NCBI GenBank assembly: GCA_022072085.1
Contig: JAJVII010000054.1
Span: 1 to 41,590 of the forward strand
DNA length: 41,590 bases
DNA from: Phycisphaerae bacterium
GTDB taxonomy: Bacteria; Planctomycetota; Phycisphaerae; JAJVII01
Reading direction: 5' to 3'
The position numbers were made by a program, and so were the translations under genes. How positions within the stretch are numbered: position 1 is the stretch's first letter; every line of letters begins with the position of its first letter. The notes beneath the pieces were generated by a model. That model had not been told where the DNA came from, made no database searches, and worked only from the letters and a program-made list of their open reading frames with translations. Positions 39,449 through 41,590 of the stretch are shown in pieces.

Positions 39449-41590
39449 ATGGCGCACAATCCCCCCACCCACGACGCCGGCCGATTGACCTGGCGGTTCC
39501 GGCTGCTGGCCGCGATGCTGCTGGCGGCGGCGATACTGGCCGTCCACGGCTGGTCGCTGGGCGACCCGCTCTGGCTGGACGACCACCTGCACCATCACAA
39601 CATGGCCCGCATGGGCTGGGGCTGGCGGGACCTGGTCAACGCGACGACGATCCGGCCGGACGACTACCTCGAAATGTGGTGGCGGCAGCCCGGCCGGGCG
39701 GCCCTCGAGTGGCACTACCCCCGACCGGCGGCGGTGCTGCTCCAGAAGGCGACGTGGACGGCGGGCGGCGGCGGCCGCGCGGGCGTCGTCGCCGAGCACG
39801 TCGTCAGCCTGCTGCTGCACATGGCGGCCTGCTGGATGGTGATGCTGCTCTGCCTGAGGCTGACGCGGCGGCCGGGCTGGGCCCTGTTCGGCGGGCTGGC
39901 GTTCGCGGTCTACGGGCACACGGTGTTCGCGGTGGGCTGGCTGGCGGCGCAGAACACGGTGCTCTCGACCGTGCTCATGCTGGCGGGAATGCTCGTGTAT
40001 GTGCGTGCGTCGGGGCTTGACCTCTACATGGCCCGGGACGATCAGCCCGGCAGCCGGCCCGCGCGGCGGCGGTTCGGGGCGGGAGGCCTGGCGCTGCTGA
40101 TGCTGCTGTGGGCTGCGGCGCTCTTCTCGCGCGAGACGGCCATCGTCCTGCCCGTCGTGCTGGCGGCGATAGAAATTGTCTGGGGCGGATGGTGGGGCCT
40201 GTGGCGGCGGCGGCAGGTCTTCGCGGCCATGGCGCTGCTCGGCGCGGCATTCATGATCTGGCGGCTGGGCCCGGCCTACTACCCGCTGCCGGCGGTCTAC
40301 ATGCGTCGCGGGCACGGCCTGGCCTACGCGGGCTTCCTGCTGGCCAAGCTCATGCACTATCTCGTCGCGACGGTCCTGCAATCGCCGATGTCGGTGGGCC
40401 CGACCGGCCGACTCGCCCCGCTGGCTGACGCCCCGCACGACACGGTGCTGATGTCGCTGCTGCTCCTGTTGTTCGTCGGCGGCTACGTCGCGGCGACGCG
40501 GCGGCTGCGCGGCTGGTGGATCTGGCCGATGTGGGTTCTGCTGGCTGTCCTGCCCGTCACGCCGGTGATGGCGACGCCGCACTCGGGCTACCTGCCGGGC
40601 GTGGGCTACGCGATCGGCCTGACGCTGGTCGGCGCGTTCGCGTTGCAGAAGCGCCGCCCGTGGACCCGGCGGGCGTCGGCGTGGTCAGCCGGCGTGCTGC
40701 TGGCGACCTGCCTGTTCCACGTGCCGCTCTACCGCGTGAGTTGGGTGGGCATGATCGCCGGCGAACGGGTGACGATGACCCGCGTCGCCCAGACCGACAT
40801 CGGCCCGCAGGTCACCGACGTGTTCTTTGTCAACCTGCCGTTCACGAACGTCTACGCGCCGCTGCACCTGGGCGAGCGGGAGTTCTGGGGCGAGCGGGCC
40901 GCGAATCGCCGCTATCACGCCCTGACGTTCAGCCCCGACATCCTCTCGATGCGCTACGGCTGCACCATCGAGCAGCGCGACGCCTCGTCGTTCACGGTGG
41001 CCGTGGAAGGCGACCGCTACTTCTCCGGCCTGCTGGGGCGGTTCCTCGTGCAGGCGATGCGCGCGGACGGGCCGCCGCGGCCGGGCGAGACCTATCGCGA
41101 CACCTGCTGCCGCGTCCAGGTCCTGGATCAGGACGCCGACGGCGTGCGGCGGCTGCTGTTCACGTTCGACAGGCCGCTGGCGAGCCCGCAATACCGCTTC
41201 TACGTCTGCACGCAGGCCTGCGCCGCGGCGCCGCTGCGGTTCGCGTCGGCGGAGGAACTGGCGGCGGCGGGTGCGGGCGGAGAGGTTTTCACCACGCAGC
41301 CTTCGCGCGCGCCGGCGGTCGCGGCTGGACCGTCGGCTGACGATGTCGCGCGCGCCGTCGAGCGCCTCGACGCGGGGCACGCCGACGCGATGGAGACGCT
41401 GCTCGTTGCCGCCTTCGCCGCCGAACCGGCCGCCCGCGCCACCGCCCGCCACACGATCCTGGTGATGGCCGGCCGCATCGCCGCCGCCACCGCCACCGCC
41501 GCCGACGTTCAGCCCGACTTGGCCGGCCCCGACCTCGCCGACGCCGGCCAAGTCGGGCTGAACGTCGGCGGCGGTGGCGGTGGCGGCGGC
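39449..41590 (+). CDS. Polytopic membrane protein, C-terminus beyond the window
   Basis: The open frame begins at ATG 39449 (GGGAG only 3 bp upstream) and stays open for 714 codons to the window edge. The first 430 residues hold about ten hydrophobic helices separated by basic loops. Early 'DPLWLDDHLHHHN' and 'FAVYGHTVFAVGW' segments resemble membrane proteins of the oligosaccharyl/O-mannosyltransferase-like type common in planctomycetes. A periplasmic domain of about 250 residues follows. The last 37 codons lie in a perfect inverted repeat and end in a poly-Gly run, so the true C-terminus is unknown. Glycan transfer or polymer export is a guess from topology. Confidence 0.7.
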   Translation, partial: MAHNPPTHDAGRLTWRFRLLAAMLLAAAILAVHGWSLGDPLWLDDHLHHHNMARMGWGWRDLVNATTIRPDDYLEMWWRQPGRAALEWHYPRPAAVLLQKATWTAGGGGRAGVVAEHVVSLLLHMAACWMVMLLCLRLTRRPGWALFGGLAFAVYGHTVFAVGWLAAQNTVLSTVLMLAGMLVYVRASGLDLYMARDDQPGSRPARRRFGAGGLALLMLLWAAALFSRETAIVLPVVLAAIEIVWGGWWGLWRRRQVFAAMALLGAAFMIWRLGPAYYPLPAVYMRRGHGLAYAGFLLAKLMHYLVATVLQSPMSVGPTGRLAPLADAPHDTVLMSLLLLLFVGGYVAATRRLRGWWIWPMWVLLAVLPVTPVMATPHSGYLPGVGYAIGLTLVGAFALQKRRPWTRRASAWSAGVLLATCLFHVPLYRVSWVGMIAGERVTMTRVAQTDIGPQVTDVFFVNLPFTNVYAPLHLGEREFWGERAANRRYHALTFSPDILSMRYGCTIEQRDASSFTVAVEGDRYFSGLLGRFLVQAMRADGPPRPGETYRDTCCRVQVLDQDADGVRRLLFTFDRPLASPQYRFYVCTQACAAAPLRFASAEELAAAGAGGEVFTTQPSRAPAVAAGPSADDVARAVERLDAGHADAMETLLVAAFAAEPAARATARHTILVMAGRIAAATATAADVQPDLAGPDLADAGQVGLNVGGGGGGGG
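41480..41590. repeat. Perfect 48-bp-arm inverted repeat at the window end
   Basis: Bases 41480-41527 are exactly reverse-complementary to 41543-41590, with a 15-base loop. The right arm ends on the last base of the window. The pattern is typical of a fold-back artefact at a contig end (amplification or assembly chimera), though a true palindrome cannot be excluded. Confidence 0.95.

Overview
The window looks like a high-GC planctomycete chromosome, most probably Planctomycetota of the Phycisphaerae type. This rests on family content rather than any marker gene: a DUF1580-type DNA-binding protein, two tandem DUF4091/GH123-like secreted proteins next to a PcRGLX/YetA-like lyase, and a planctomycete-style membrane protein. 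It has two parts, joined at an initiator tRNA gene near 27.3 kb.

Part 1 (1 to about 27,245) is an integrated phage-like element that runs off the left edge. Three small plus-strand genes (1-1732) converge on a minus-strand block of about 19 kb (20798 down to 1744). In that block most neighbouring genes overlap by 4 bp (ATGA or GTGA), so it is probably one polycistron. It reads, in transcription order: DUF1580 regulator, Cas4-like [4Fe-4S] nuclease, two ParB-fold proteins, RecA-like ATPase with a DUF669-like partner, SF2 helicase, VRR-NUC nuclease, HD hydrolase, 3D-domain lipoprotein, small membrane protein, calcineurin-like phosphoesterase, glycosyltransferase, primase-helicase, and two DNA methyltransferases. 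This is a replication, recombination and DNA-modification module. No capsid, tail or terminase gene is visible; these would have to lie left of the window. Upstream of the DUF1580 gene is an array of eight ACGCAGTT repeats with mostly 20-21 bp spacing (iteron- or operator-like), followed by two plus-strand genes of unknown function.

Between the array and the integrase lies a cargo segment: an intact IS4-family, IS10-like insertion sequence (18-bp inverted repeats, 9-bp target duplication), a sigma70-like promoter, a structured leader, a 61-aa proline-rich protein, a strong intrinsic terminator, and, starting 4 bp after the T-tract, a 557-aa protein with papain/C39-like Cys-His-Asp motifs. The tyrosine integrase follows, with its start facing the 3' end of the tRNA. 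Inverted-repeat arms on the far side of the integrase resemble the tRNA 3' junction, as expected of integrase core sites.

Part 2 (27,245 to 41,590) is host chromosome: initiator tRNA-fMet with its own promoter, a ribbon-helix-helix protein with an operator-like palindrome, then a minus-strand carbohydrate cluster (PcRGLX-like lyase, two DUF4091 proteins, HpcH/HpaI aldolase, tartronate-semialdehyde-reductase-like dehydrogenase), a metal-binding-type lipoprotein, and a long polytopic membrane protein that runs off the right edge. The cluster suggests extracellular attack on an acidic polysaccharide and conversion of a deoxy-keto sugar acid to pyruvate and glycerate. The last 111 bases form a perfect 48-bp-arm inverted repeat ending exactly at the window edge, probably a fold-back artefact at a contig end.
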